Assembly (NCBI GenBank): GCA_001931875.2
Contig: MSJH02000370.1
Span: 1-40,337 of the forward strand
Origin: Byssochlamys sp. IMV 00236
Taxonomy: Eukaryota; Ascomycota; Eurotiomycetes; Eurotiales; Thermoascaceae
Direction: 5' to 3'
DNA: 40,337 nucleotides
Position 1 is the first letter of the stretch. Each line of letters begins with the position of its first letter. The translations under genes and the position numbers were made by a program. Below, in pieces: positions 31,644 through 40,337 of this stretch. The notes under the pieces were generated by a model. It was not told where the DNA came from. It saw only the letters and a list, made by a program, of their open reading frames with translations, and searched no databases.

Positions 31644-32283
31644 TTTAAGTTGATACAAAAGAAGAAGAAAAAAAAAAGGACAAAGAAAAGCATGTCGGGG
31701 CCGCAGAATTTTTTTGTAAAAGCTCAACGATCTCCTTGAGATACTATCAAGAAAAGGTTAGGCTAAAGTTATTAGACAGTGTAGATAGCCTGAGATTGAC
31801 AAGTAGAGGCTGAGTATTCCTTTGGATGTAAAATGCAGAATAGACAAAAGGATTATTTGTTGTGTGGAAGTTTGATTTTACACATACATTAGATCAAAGA
31901 TGGTTTATATAGAAACATCCATAGTTACTATCTAAAAGGGGGAAGATGTCGTGTTTAATATTGATTTCGAAGCAAAAATGACCAAAGTCGAGATAACATG
32001 ATTTGAGCTTGATAGAGTACATAGGATATCTTTGGTATAAAAGCCAATCCATAACAGATTTACGACTAAAGGTTTAAAAAGTGGGTTATACTACTTGTAT
32101 AGCCATGATCAAGAGCGTTTCAGTTTGATATTGTTGTTCATCTTGTAAAATCAATATAACAGTATATATTTACCCTTTTCTTCCTTTTTCATCATTTTCT
32201 TTATTGTTTTTAACCAAAATGTATTCAAAAGAAAACAAACAATAAACATAAAAGTAACAACAGACATAGTTTACAATTGTATT
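31644..32283. other. intergenic 640 bp, no feature recognised
   Basis: This lies upstream of the APSES gene (minus). AT-rich. It includes an in-frame upstream ATG frame (to 31727), a CT-rich stretch near 32175 and T-tracts. I see no MCB-like ACGCGT element and no RNA gene. Confidence 0.5.
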
Positions 32284-32386
32284 ATGTACCTTGTAATCGA
32301 AATCTCTGTCTGTAATGACTGTAATGAAAAAAGTCACGTATCAAAACATGCTCCAAGTGCTGTCTATTTGTTTCAGGCATACATGC

Positions 32387-32417
<31 letters not shown>

Positions 32418-33004
32418 GAGTTTAAATGGAAAAAGAAAACGAAAAGATCCTACAAAGGATGATTATGAAACAAAACAGGACAATCAGAAGGGGCAAAAAA
32501 TAATATGTTTAGCTCCTGAAGCAAGTACCTCTGTTACAAGTGAAGCTTCCGCTGTTCTGTGCGCTTGTGGCACACCAGGTCATAATATCTTAAAGTCACC
32601 AGTTTGTCCGTTGCGCCAAAAGACAACTTTCTGAATCCCTGAGAGAAATTTGGAGAGGACGTGTATCTGAAGTCTGTTTTGCGACTAGACTTTGAGCAAA
32701 AGTTCACCACAAAAGTTGAACAGTCAAGTTCTCTCAGAATAATTACAGAGCAAAACTTTTGGTATTCCATATTTCTCAACTCGACAAGGAAATAAAGGCT
32801 ACGAACAAGAAATATGAATCTGACGAAATTCTTCTCGCCTTTGACGATTATCACCAAAGTCATCCTTCACTACAACAAAAAAATGAGGTTTATTTTTCAA
32901 TCTCAGGTCATCTTAAAAAACTATGTCAAGAACAAGATTTGAAGATAACAACTTTTATTAATGATGATAAAAAACTAGTATCAATGAACGAACGATGGCT
33001 TTAA
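32284..33004 (+). pseudogene. zinc-knuckle protein relic, two frames
   Basis: The first frame (32284-32634) is interrupted by a TA microsatellite. It then encodes a Lys-rich stretch and a knuckle-like CACGTPGHNILKSPVCPL (CxCGxxxHx7C), of the kind seen in fungal transposon proteins. The adjacent frame continues from about 32622 as RQLSESLREIWRGRVSEV, has two TGA codons, then stays open to 33004 (QLDKEIKATNKKYESDEILLAF...). One frameshift plus two stops suggest a decayed gene. No family is assigned with confidence. The alternative, a spliced lineage-specific gene, needs introns I could not find. Confidence 0.4.
32387..32413. repeat. (TA)n microsatellite
   Basis: Thirteen TA units in a row inside the zinc-knuckle relic's first frame, encoding an Ile-Tyr run if translated. 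Confidence 0.9.
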
Positions 33005-33348
33005 GGAATATGTATTAATCTAAAACTGTTGGTATGTGTTCTTTTCTTACTCTCCCTTTCTCTCTTTTTCTCCTTTCCTCCTCTTTTTCTCTCTCTCTCT
33101 CTCTCTTTTTCTCTTTTTCAATAAATATATTTATAAAACCTAGTCTATATTTAATGCGGAATAAGATTGTAACATCCTGAAGCGGAGACCGCAGGTGACA
33201 TAATGGGGAATACAGTTAATCCAAGTTTGGTGTACTGTGTCATCAAGGTAAACAACCACGTGCATTTGTTTGCCATAAAATTCTATAGTTTCTCTTTTCC
33301 TTTATTTTCTCCTTTTTCTTTCTCTTTTTCTTCTTTTTCTTAAATAAA
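33005..33348. other. Rab5 upstream region with CT-rich tract
   Basis: A pyrimidine tract with a (CT)n core (about 33051-33119) is followed by ordinary sequence and a second TC-rich stretch directly before the Rab5 ATG. Pyrimidine-rich leaders of this kind are common at fungal promoters. Confidence 0.5.
33051..33119. repeat. CT-rich simple repeat
   Basis: A polypyrimidine stretch with an uninterrupted CT core, about 230 bp upstream of the Rab5 start. Confidence 0.8.
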
Positions 33349-34224
33349 ATGGATTCTACTGCAGACAATAGTACTGTTGACATGACAACAACTTCTACAA
33401 GTCCTGGAAAGATAAAAAATGTCAAGCTTGTTCTCTTGGGTAACAAAAGGATGAACAAAATATTTACCTTTGTGTATTTTGACAGTCTATCCTAGGTGAA
33501 TCAGCTGTAGGAAAATCAAGTATCGTCCTCCGTTTTGTAAGCAGACAATATATTGAGAATAGAGAACCTACGATTGGAGGTAAATTGTACATTTCATAAA
33601 AAAAAAACAGTTTTTTAATATATTGTACTTTAGCTGCCTTTTTGACCCAAAAGTGTCTGGTGAAAGATAGAACTATAAAATTCGAAATATGGGATACTGC
33701 CGGTCAAGAACGTTTTCATTCACTTGCTCCCATGTATTATCGTAATGCTCAAGCTGCTATTGTAGTTTATGATATCACCAAGTCAGTAAGTGTATACTGC
33801 GACTTGTTTTAATTGTTTTGCTCATATTTATTATTAGTCTACTCTTGATAAAGCGAAATCATGGGTTAAAGAGCTGCAGAGACAGGCCAACACCGACATC
33901 GTAATTGCTCTCGTTGGTAATAAACTTGACCTTGTTGAAAATGAAAATGGTGAACCCATCAATGACGAAGAGCATGAAAGACAAGTATCAAAGGAAGATG
34001 CCCATGCTTATGCAGATGAAGCTGGTCTACTGTTTTTTGAAACAAGCGCAAAGTCTGCTCAGAATGTTGATAGTGTCTTTAATTCCATAGCTGAAAAAAT
34101 TCCTCTAGATACCACCTATTCGCCCAACAGCAGAAATGCAGTCAGTGCTAGAGGTAACCTCAACAACGGTGTCAACTTGATGCAGCCTGCTACTCAAGGA
34201 AACTCGAGCTCTTGTGCATGCTAA
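33349..34224 (+). CDS. VPS21: Rab5-type small GTPase (237 aa, 4 exons)
   Basis: This early-endosome Rab controls vesicle fusion and vacuolar sorting. Exons are 33349-33439, 33496-33579, 33634-33785 and 33838-34224 (714 nt, in phase). Motifs are [14 protein letters not shown] (P-loop), [16 protein letters not shown] (the Rab5 effector loop), [28 protein letters not shown] (switch II, Rab5-specific), VGNKLDL and ETSAKSA. The C-terminus SSSCAC ends in CxC for double geranylgeranylation. An acidic insertion of about 15 residues ([15 protein letters not shown]) lies between the NKLD motif and the following helix. This is longer than in animal Rab5 and similar in placement to the insert of yeast Ypt53/Ypt51 types. 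The N-terminal 25 residues are Ser/Thr-rich. Confidence 0.93.
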
Positions 34225-34640
34225 TTCTAGAAAATTTAAAAAGTCCCATACCAAATACCCCCTTCTTTTTTTAACTATATCACCCTCTTCCCCTCCCCTT
34301 TATCCCCTATCCTTCCTTTGCTACTTTTGCTTTATTTTTTGTGTTTATACCAAGACGCAAAGAAATAAACAATACTTTGAGCATCATTAAAGAGTATATA
34401 TAAAAAGGAGAGTGTATACAAAACATGTGCATGTGTACGATAGACTGTTTCCTTGTTGTACCAAAATCAGCAGCCTTCAATACCTATTTAGTATCATTAG
34501 CATCTTTTTATTCTGATCAGTGCGTACAATGTATATTTAAAATGTTCCTGCCTCGACAGAGGATTTATGCAGTCGTGTACTGTTGCTGTAATTTAAAGAT
34601 CCGCTTGACACTTTTTTTTCTTCTTGTTTCTTTTAGTATC
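34225..34640. other. intergenic with probable 5'-UTR intron end
   Basis: An AATAAA at 34364 probably serves the Rab5 transcript. A strong polypyrimidine tract followed by TTTTAG at about 34611-34636 sits just before the F-box gene's ATG and looks like a 3' splice site, which implies a leader intron. A continuous upstream frame from 34425 exists, but its product is Cys/Phe-rich and unlike a protein. Confidence 0.45.
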
Positions 34641-35876
34641 ATGCGTATCTTTTGGCACAGTGGTAAAGAAGGGGAATCTTTGTCCCTTCTCTATCAAACA
34701 TCATCAACGCCGACACGATCACTTAACTTTCCAGCTGAAATTGTCAAAAGGATTGTTGACTATTTACCTAGATCTAGCTTACCTGCTGCGGCTGGTGTTA
34801 GTCATCTGTGGTATACAGTTGTCATGCCAGTCCTTTATCGTCATTTGTACATTAGAACATTTTCACATTGGATGCTGCTTCAGAGAACATTTGAAGATAC
34901 AGAATTTGCCAAGCAATTTGGACCTTGTGTCTCTTCTCTTGTGCTAAAACCTTCACCACGTCTGATATCGTCTCAACTCACAAGTGCGCTGAACGTGCGG
35001 GCTATTGAAAACAACGATGAACTACAGCCATCAACGCGAGGATACGTTCGATTAGAACGAGTCAATTATGACTTGACTGGTTTGGAGCATATAGAGACAC
35101 CGTGGTCTGTAGAGAAACAAGAAGAAAATGAAAATTATAGAGGCATAGACACATCGTCTAAGGAAGCAGAGTGGCTATTATCTGTCACGGACGATCAAGT
35201 GTGCAACGTACTGAACTATTGCTACAACCTGGAATATTTGGATCTTTCAGGCTGTGAACGTCTTGGGGATAAAGCTTTGTTTCCAATCTTTTATCAGAAA
35301 AAAGCCCACAAGGACAAAAGACCTGCTCGATTAAAGGGTCTATGGCTGAATCTTCTGAGAAAGTTAACCATTGAATCTTTAGCCAATTTTGTCTACACTG
35401 ACATATCCCTTGAAGGGCCTAATCAATTAAGACATTTGGATCTGGAGTTTGTGGTTGACTTGAAAGACATGCACCTGGATTTGATCCTCTCTAACCTAGG
35501 GTCATCTCTTACTCACCTAAGACTGAACTCAGCCTATAGTTTGACAAATGCAGCGATTGAAACCATTGTAAAGCATTGCCCAAATCTAAAGCTTCTCTAT
35601 CTAACGCGATGCTGGAGAATTGATAACAGAGGTCTGGAACTACTCGTGCACTGCACCAAACTACAATATCTATCTGCGGCCTTTTTGAGTAGTACGAACG
35701 AAACTAGTCTAGGACAGCTCGTAAAGAATAACCGTGAGCTTGTATGGATTGATATCACGGGATGTGGAATCAATTCTGTCTTCAAGGAGATGATTTTAGA
35801 GTCTTGGAAGATGTATAGAATTGAGAATCGACTGCCACCTTTATTCATCCAAGATGGAAAGTTGAATTTAATTTAA
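34641..35876 (+). CDS. F-box / leucine-rich-repeat protein (411 aa)
   Basis: This is a probable substrate receptor of an SCF ubiquitin ligase. It is a single exon from the ATG at 34641, chosen because it follows a splice-acceptor-like TTTTAG and precedes the conserved region. The F-box at residues about 28-75 reads LNFPAEIVKRIVDYLPRSSL, then AGVSHLWYTVVMPVLYRHLYI. LRRs of the Cys-containing type follow: LEYLDLSGCERLGDKAL, LRHLDLEFVVDLKDMHLDLIL, LTHLRLNSAYSLTNAAIETI, LKLLYLTRCWRIDNRGLELL, ending LVWIDITGCGI. The substrate cannot be told from sequence. An extended upstream start (34425) would add 72 residues without homology. Confidence 0.85.
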   Translation: MRIFWHSGKEGESLSLLYQTSSTPTRSLNFPAEIVKRIVDYLPRSSLPAAAGVSHLWYTVVMPVLYRHLYIRTFSHWMLLQRTFEDTEFAKQFGPCVSSLVLKPSPRLISSQLTSALNVRAIENNDELQPSTRGYVRLERVNYDLTGLEHIETPWSVEKQEENENYRGIDTSSKEAEWLLSVTDDQVCNVLNYCYNLEYLDLSGCERLGDKALFPIFYQKKAHKDKRPARLKGLWLNLLRKLTIESLANFVYTDISLEGPNQLRHLDLEFVVDLKDMHLDLILSNLGSSLTHLRLNSAYSLTNAAIETIVKHCPNLKLLYLTRCWRIDNRGLELLVHCTKLQYLSAAFLSSTNETSLGQLVKNNRELVWIDITGCGINSVFKEMILESWKMYRIENRLPPLFIQDGKLNLI

Positions 35877-36088
35877 TTATCACTTGCACTTTTGTACAAT
35901 GCCCTCTAAAAAATTTGGTCGTTTTTTTTTTTTAAATGCTATTAAAGACTTAGCAATAAAGAAAAGTGACCCTTTTGTATCTTTGTTACAGTTATAAGAT
36001 CACACAAATGATGGAGAAAGGTCATTTACATTAGAATATCGAAAAGAAATGAGAGAGTTGTGAAGCAATTTTTAAATTTTTTATTAAA

Positions 36089-36409
36089 CTAATATTTGGT
36101 GGGTCCACAACGAGCCTTAATGATATCCTTGACCCTCTTTGGCATGGAATCAATCAACTTATTAATTGTTTCTCGAGTAAACTCCCTCCAAACACTCTTC
36201 AAAACTAATTCCAAGGCTTGCTGGTTATTAGTATGAAGGCATAAAGTGTTAACTCTCCTCTTCATTATGCTCCACAAATTTTCGATTGGATTTTAATCCG
36301 GTGACTGAGCTGGCCAAGGCATCTTGTTTATGCCCTTGGCTTCCCTCCATTCAGCAGCAATTTTCGCTCTATGGATGGGTGTTCCATCTTCCATGATCAC
36401 AGAACTATA
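36089..36409 (-). pseudogene. Tc1/mariner transposase, C-terminal fragment
   Basis: About 107 codons of a Tc1-type DDE transposase. They include MEDGTPIHRAK (second catalytic Asp region), MPWPAQSPD-stop-NPIENLWSIMK (third catalytic Asp followed by the family motif) and the terminal segment LIDSMPKRVKDIIKARCGPTKY. A TAA at 36293-36295 replaces the Leu usually found in SPDLNPIEN. The 5' two-thirds of the gene and both terminal repeats are missing or unrecognisable, so this is a dead fragment. Confidence 0.88.
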
Positions 36410-36672
36410 TTAAGAAAATAAGCTGAACCTCATCTTATTGGATAAACTGTCCTCTAAATGTTATGAGTCTTTGTAGGGTTATTACTACGGTAATTTTTAA
36501 GGTATTTTTAGGCTGACAGACTAAAAAATACTTTTTCAAAAAGGAAATCTGTCAAGGATTTTTTGAGTCTGAAGATTCATATACTGTAATAAAGCACTGT
36601 CATTTCAATTACCGCTGAATTCTAAGGTGTCTTTTTTTCCCTCTTGTTTTGTATTTTTAAAGGAACGGTTAG
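36410..36672. other. intergenic between the Tc1 fragment and AP-1 mu
   Basis: AT-rich, with no coding frame. It includes the promoter of the AP-1 mu gene and a TC-rich stretch (about 36630-36660) just before its ATG. Confidence 0.5.
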
Positions 36673-38382
36673 ATGGCATCTGCAAGTAAATAAGATAGAA
36701 CCTATTCCCTTTATGTCAAGGCTCTAACGTATTGGTAGTTTTCATTTTGGATCTTAAGGGAAAAGTTCTCATTTCCCGTAACTACAGAGGTGACATTCCA
36801 ATGAGTGCAGTTGAGAAATTTATGCCTTTGGTAATCCTCCCCATGTCTCTCTTGTCTTTAAGCTAATACTTTATTTTATAGGTCTCAGAAGCAGAAGATG
36901 AGCAAGTTCCTTTACCTTGCTTCACTCATGAAGGCATAAACTATCTATACTTGAAACACAGCAATCTTTATTGTAAGTTACGCTTTTCATTAGTTCATTA
37001 TATATATGTATGTTCTAATATAATACAGTGCTTGCCTTGACACGGAAAAACACCAATGCTGCCTCTATCATGCTTTACCTTCACAAACTGACTGAAGTAT
37101 TTACAGAATACTTTAAAGAACTAGAAGAAGAATCGATTCGAGATAACTTTGTGATTGTGTATGAATTATTGGATGAAATGATGGATTTTGGTTATCCTCA
37201 GACGACAGAAACCAAGATTTTACAAGAGTAAAAAGAGAAAAAGAGGTGTACAACAAAAAATCCACGATAGCTCACCTTTCATCTTTGTTAGATATATAAC
37301 TCAAGATGCTCATAAGCTTGAGGTCCAAGTCCGCCCTCCCATGGCTGTAACAAATGCAGTCTCTTGGCGTTCAGAAGGTATCAAGTACAAAAAGAATGAA
37401 GTATTTTTGGATGTTATTGAAAGTGTAAACTTGTTGGTAAGAAGAATAAGAGAAAGAAGCCAGTGAAAGGAAGGGATGGTCAATATTGACTATTTTTCAC
37501 TAGGTAAATGCAAATGGTAACGTGTTGAGAAGCGAGGTGCTTGGTTCAGTCAAGATGAGATGTTATTTGTCCGGTATGCCTGAACTTCGTTTGGGTTTGA
37601 ATGACAAGGTCATGTTTGAAGCAACAGGGAGAGGAGGTTCGGCTACAAAAGCCATAGAAATGGAAGATGTCAAATTCCATCAATGCGTTCGTTTGTCTAG
37701 GTTTGAAAATGATCGTACGATCAGCTTTATCCCTCCTGACGGAGACTTTGAGCTGATGAGCTACCGTTTGCAGACGACAGTGAAACCATTGATTTGGGTG
37801 GAGGCTGTTGTGGAGACATACTCTGGCTCTCGTGTTGAATATCTTGTCAAGGCAAAGGCGCAGTTTAAACGTAAGAGTACAGCCAATAATGTAGAAATTG
37901 AAGTGCCTGTACCTGACGATGCCGATACCCCCAAGTTCAAGGTAAGAGAACCTCACTACACCTGTACTCTATCCATTTACAAGACAAAAAAAAATAGTCA
38001 AGCAGTGGATCTGTTTCCTATAAACCAGAAAGGTCATGCCTTGTGTGGAAAATTAAACAGTTCCAGGGAGGAAAAGAGTTCATTATGCGTGCTCATTTTG
38101 GTCTGCCATCTGTTCAAGCAGCCGATGAATCAGAAAAGAAACCACCTATCAATATCAAATTTGAAATTCCTTACTTTACAGTCTCAGGCATTCAGGTTAG
38201 ATATTTAAAGATTGTAGAAAAGAGTGGATATCAAGCACTGCCTTGGGTGAGATATATTACACAAAACGGAGGTAATACGCATTCTCTTTTTACTAGAGTT
38301 TCTTTACTAATGTATGAAATTAGACTATCAAATGAGAATGCCAGAATCTATCAAAGCAAATAAACGCGTAAGCGACTACTAG
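36673..38382 (+). CDS. APM1: AP-1 clathrin adaptor mu subunit (436 aa, 8 exons)
   Basis: This medium chain of the AP-1 adaptor recognises tyrosine-based sorting signals at the trans-Golgi and endosomes. Exons are 36673-36685, 36739-36830, 36882-36972, 37029-37227, 37292-37436, 37504-37941, 37998-38271 and 38324-38382 (1311 nt, in phase). The N-terminal longin-like domain has FILDLKGKVLISRNYRGDI and FKELEEESIRDNFVIVYELL. The mu homology domain starts near NAVSWRSEGIKYKKNEVFLDV and includes MPELRLGLNDKV, EDVKFHQCVRLSRFENDRTI, FIPPDGDFELMSYR, FEIPYFTVSGIQVRYLKI and SGYQALPWVRYITQNG. These are AP-1-specific rather than AP-2. The first coding exon is 13 nt. The C-terminus has about 12 extra residues after the usual end. 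Confidence 0.94.
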
Positions 38383-40337
38383 ATATCTTCTTGTAACTTT
38401 CGTCATCTGGTCTTTTGCTCTGCTTGATTTTGACCACTTAATGTGCGTGTATTTATATAAAACATAACTTGACATCTTAAACTGGAGAAACAGAATTGAC
38501 ATTAAAGTGAGATTAATTGTTGACCCATTCCTTGACTAAGGGGAATCTAGGGATGCTTTCATAAGAGCACCTCCACTTTCGTTGTTTACACAACTAGCTA
38601 CTAGTGGCTGATTTCTTTTGTTATTTAGACATATATCACAAATGAATCTAGTGATAATAAACGCACAATAGGCTCTGTTATATATTATTTATTTAATATA
38701 AAGCATCAATCAACATCATTACTGAAGCTAATGGCTTATTACCAATTATGAAGGTTGATCTTTGCTGACAATCACATGTGCATAAACAATGACACATTGT
38801 TAGCCAGTAGAAGCTCGTTAATTAGATAACCCATCATCAACGCTTTAAAGCATTATTGCGCTTTAATGGACGGACTCGGTCTAAGCATTTTGCTTACTCG
38901 ACAATAGGAACAACGTTAGCAAAGGATATCGGAAGATAACGTCTCTGGTCTGGCAACTCTTCTAAGACCCGATGTCTTCCTGAACGTGACAATAACCCTT
39001 TAACTTCGTTAACCGGTGGTCTGGGAGAGGTTGGATTTGCCTGCTGATTTAGACACGCTTACAAGTAAACCTCTGAAGTTAAGTATTCCCTATTTACTCC
39101 TTTCTGCTTTTATACTGATGCGGTTTTTAATAGAGCTATGAGCATTACAAAGGTCACCTTTGTAGACTAATTACAACACTTGTGGCTATCATGTCGCATG
39201 GCCTTATACGTATCTTCGCAAGTGGCTCCTGGTAAATACTAATGCTTCAAGACAAAGTATTTTTTTTTCTCAAGGTTTCTTGGAGTACGTTAAACATTAA
39301 CCTATGAAACTAGAAGTAGCCGAATATGTTGCTTCATGAAAACTGCACAGCCATGATACATAAAGTAACCGATGATTTAACTACGATGTTTACCGGACTG
39401 AAGCAAAAAAGAAAAAAAAAAATCAGAATAACCAACACATGACTTCATTATCTTCTTGATTATTAGACATGTTGTTCGGATTATCGAAACTGGGGGCAAT
39501 GGCCGTTCTGCTTACAGATAACTAAAGGCCAAAGCTATGAAATAATTTATACTTCTCCGCTATGAAAACCAATCAAGGTAATTAAAGCATATATACTATT
39601 CTTGTGTTTATTCTCTGGCCCAGTTATAAAAGTATACAAACATCGTAATCAATTATGCAGCTTCCTGATAGGGAAACTGTATTGAATGGTGTGATAAAGG
39701 TATTTAAAATCCTAGATTGCGTAAGAGGATTAAAGCAAAGAAGTTTTCGCGTTTGTAAGATTTGACGTCGTTTGAAGAGAAGGAGGATCAGAGCGCGTGA
39801 TATACGAAATAATAAAAGACAAGAAAATACAGCAAAACTGAGTTATTTCTTCTTGTTGATCAAGAGTGATTCTTATTTACACTTTAAGCTTCTGTGAGAT
39901 TATAGCTGATAACTGCTCTGGGGTGAAGTAGCTTAATTGTGGGTTTCTTAGTTTTACTACTGTGACATCTGAATCAAGAGATGATCTTATGCATTGTACA
40001 AATTTCTGTTATTGTAAAGGCAATTTCTCTAGTTCCAATGTACATATATTATGCTTGAATACAACCAGGGTCGTTTCTGGGGATGCCTAAGTTGTTATAC
40101 ACTCTTTTCGGAAAGTAAATTCGCCTGTGATCGAAAATAAATACACCCATGATGAGAACAAAATTCATGTTGCATGAAATGTAAATTCGTCGTCGCCAAG
40201 AATATTTTCGTAATATTAACAGGTGGGCTGTCTTGGAGTTGAAATTAACTTAATATTAGAAATAGCCCTCTTTAGTCTCTTTGTAAAAGTTTAAATTCTT
40301 TATTCGGTCTTTCCATGAAATCAGAAGAACATGTAGT
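38383..40337. other. about 2 kb without recognisable genes
   Basis: No frame of 60 codons or more is visible on either strand beyond the AP-1 mu tail. The sequence is AT-rich and resembles the non-coding part of the 11.9-13.4 kb island. The only structured element I found is the inverted copy of the MULE-flanking repeat at 39795-40005. It is probably old transposon DNA. Confidence 0.55.
39795..40005. repeat. dispersed repeat, copy B (inverted relative to 13395-13620)
   Basis: It aligns by eye with the reverse complement of 13395-13620. The longest shared core is AGTTTTACTACTGTGACATC plus TGAATCAAG, flanked by TCTGGGGT, GCTTAATT, TTCTTATTT and GATTATAG blocks in the same order, with small indels. 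No transposase frame adjoins this copy. Confidence 0.75.

Noticed and set aside
31644..31727. N-terminal extension of the APSES protein from the upstream ATG
   Set aside because: It would add a hydrophobic FFFLLLLYQL segment before a domain that normally starts within ten residues of Met in this family.
34425..34640. 72-residue N-terminal extension of the F-box protein
   Set aside because: The text is Cys/Phe-rich, and a strong polypyrimidine-AG acceptor just before 34641 suggests a leader intron.

Overview
The window is nuclear DNA of a filamentous fungus, most likely Mucoromycota (Mucorales-like). It is AT-rich, its genes are close together, and most carry several short introns of about 49-80 nt with GTAAG-type donors and CTAAC-like branch sites. 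The gene complement is eukaryotic, and the transposon relics (Fanzor, Helitron, MULE, Tc1) are of kinds common in these fungi. The species assignment is an inference; no rRNA or tRNA gene was found. All exon models were joined by hand from reading frame, GT-AG ends and family conservation.

Layout. 1-2.7 kb: a small unknown protein, then transposon debris (a Fanzor/TnpB-like C-terminal fragment and a Helitron N-terminal pseudogene, both on minus). 3.1-11.1 kb: a dense housekeeping block with Vma12-like V-ATPase assembly factor (-), aminopeptidase P (-), Sds3-like histone deacetylase subunit (+), cofilin (-), a ZCCHC10-like zinc-knuckle/RS protein (+) and proteasome alpha-1 (+). 11.1-15.2 kb: a second transposon island with a Fanzor-like relic broken by three in-frame TGA codons, 1.6 kb of apparently non-coding DNA, and a MULE transposase with one internal TGA. 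15.7-18.8 kb: a large Q-rich SP-RING protein whose ends match animal ZMIZ1/2. 20.1-29.6 kb: Sel1-repeat protein, G-protein alpha subunit (with a 6-nt microexon), a BRF2-like TFIIB-related factor, an EF-hand protein (-), MIC10, SNF5 and CCT2 (-). 29.8-38.4 kb: an MBF-type APSES factor (-), a zinc-knuckle relic, Rab5, an F-box/LRR protein, a Tc1 fragment and AP-1 mu. The last 2 kb has no gene that I can see but holds an inverted copy of the sequence flanking the MULE.

The genes do not form a pathway. Chromatin and transcription regulators recur (Sds3, ZMIZ-like, BRF2-like, SNF5, APSES), as do trafficking and vacuolar genes (Vma12, Rab5, AP-1 mu). The points most worth a second look are the two Fanzor-like relics, the inverted dispersed repeat joining the MULE flank to the right end, the fungal ZMIZ-like protein, the BRF2-like factor, the G-alpha microexon, two stop-free 51-nt introns, and reading-frame problems in SNF5 and CCT2.
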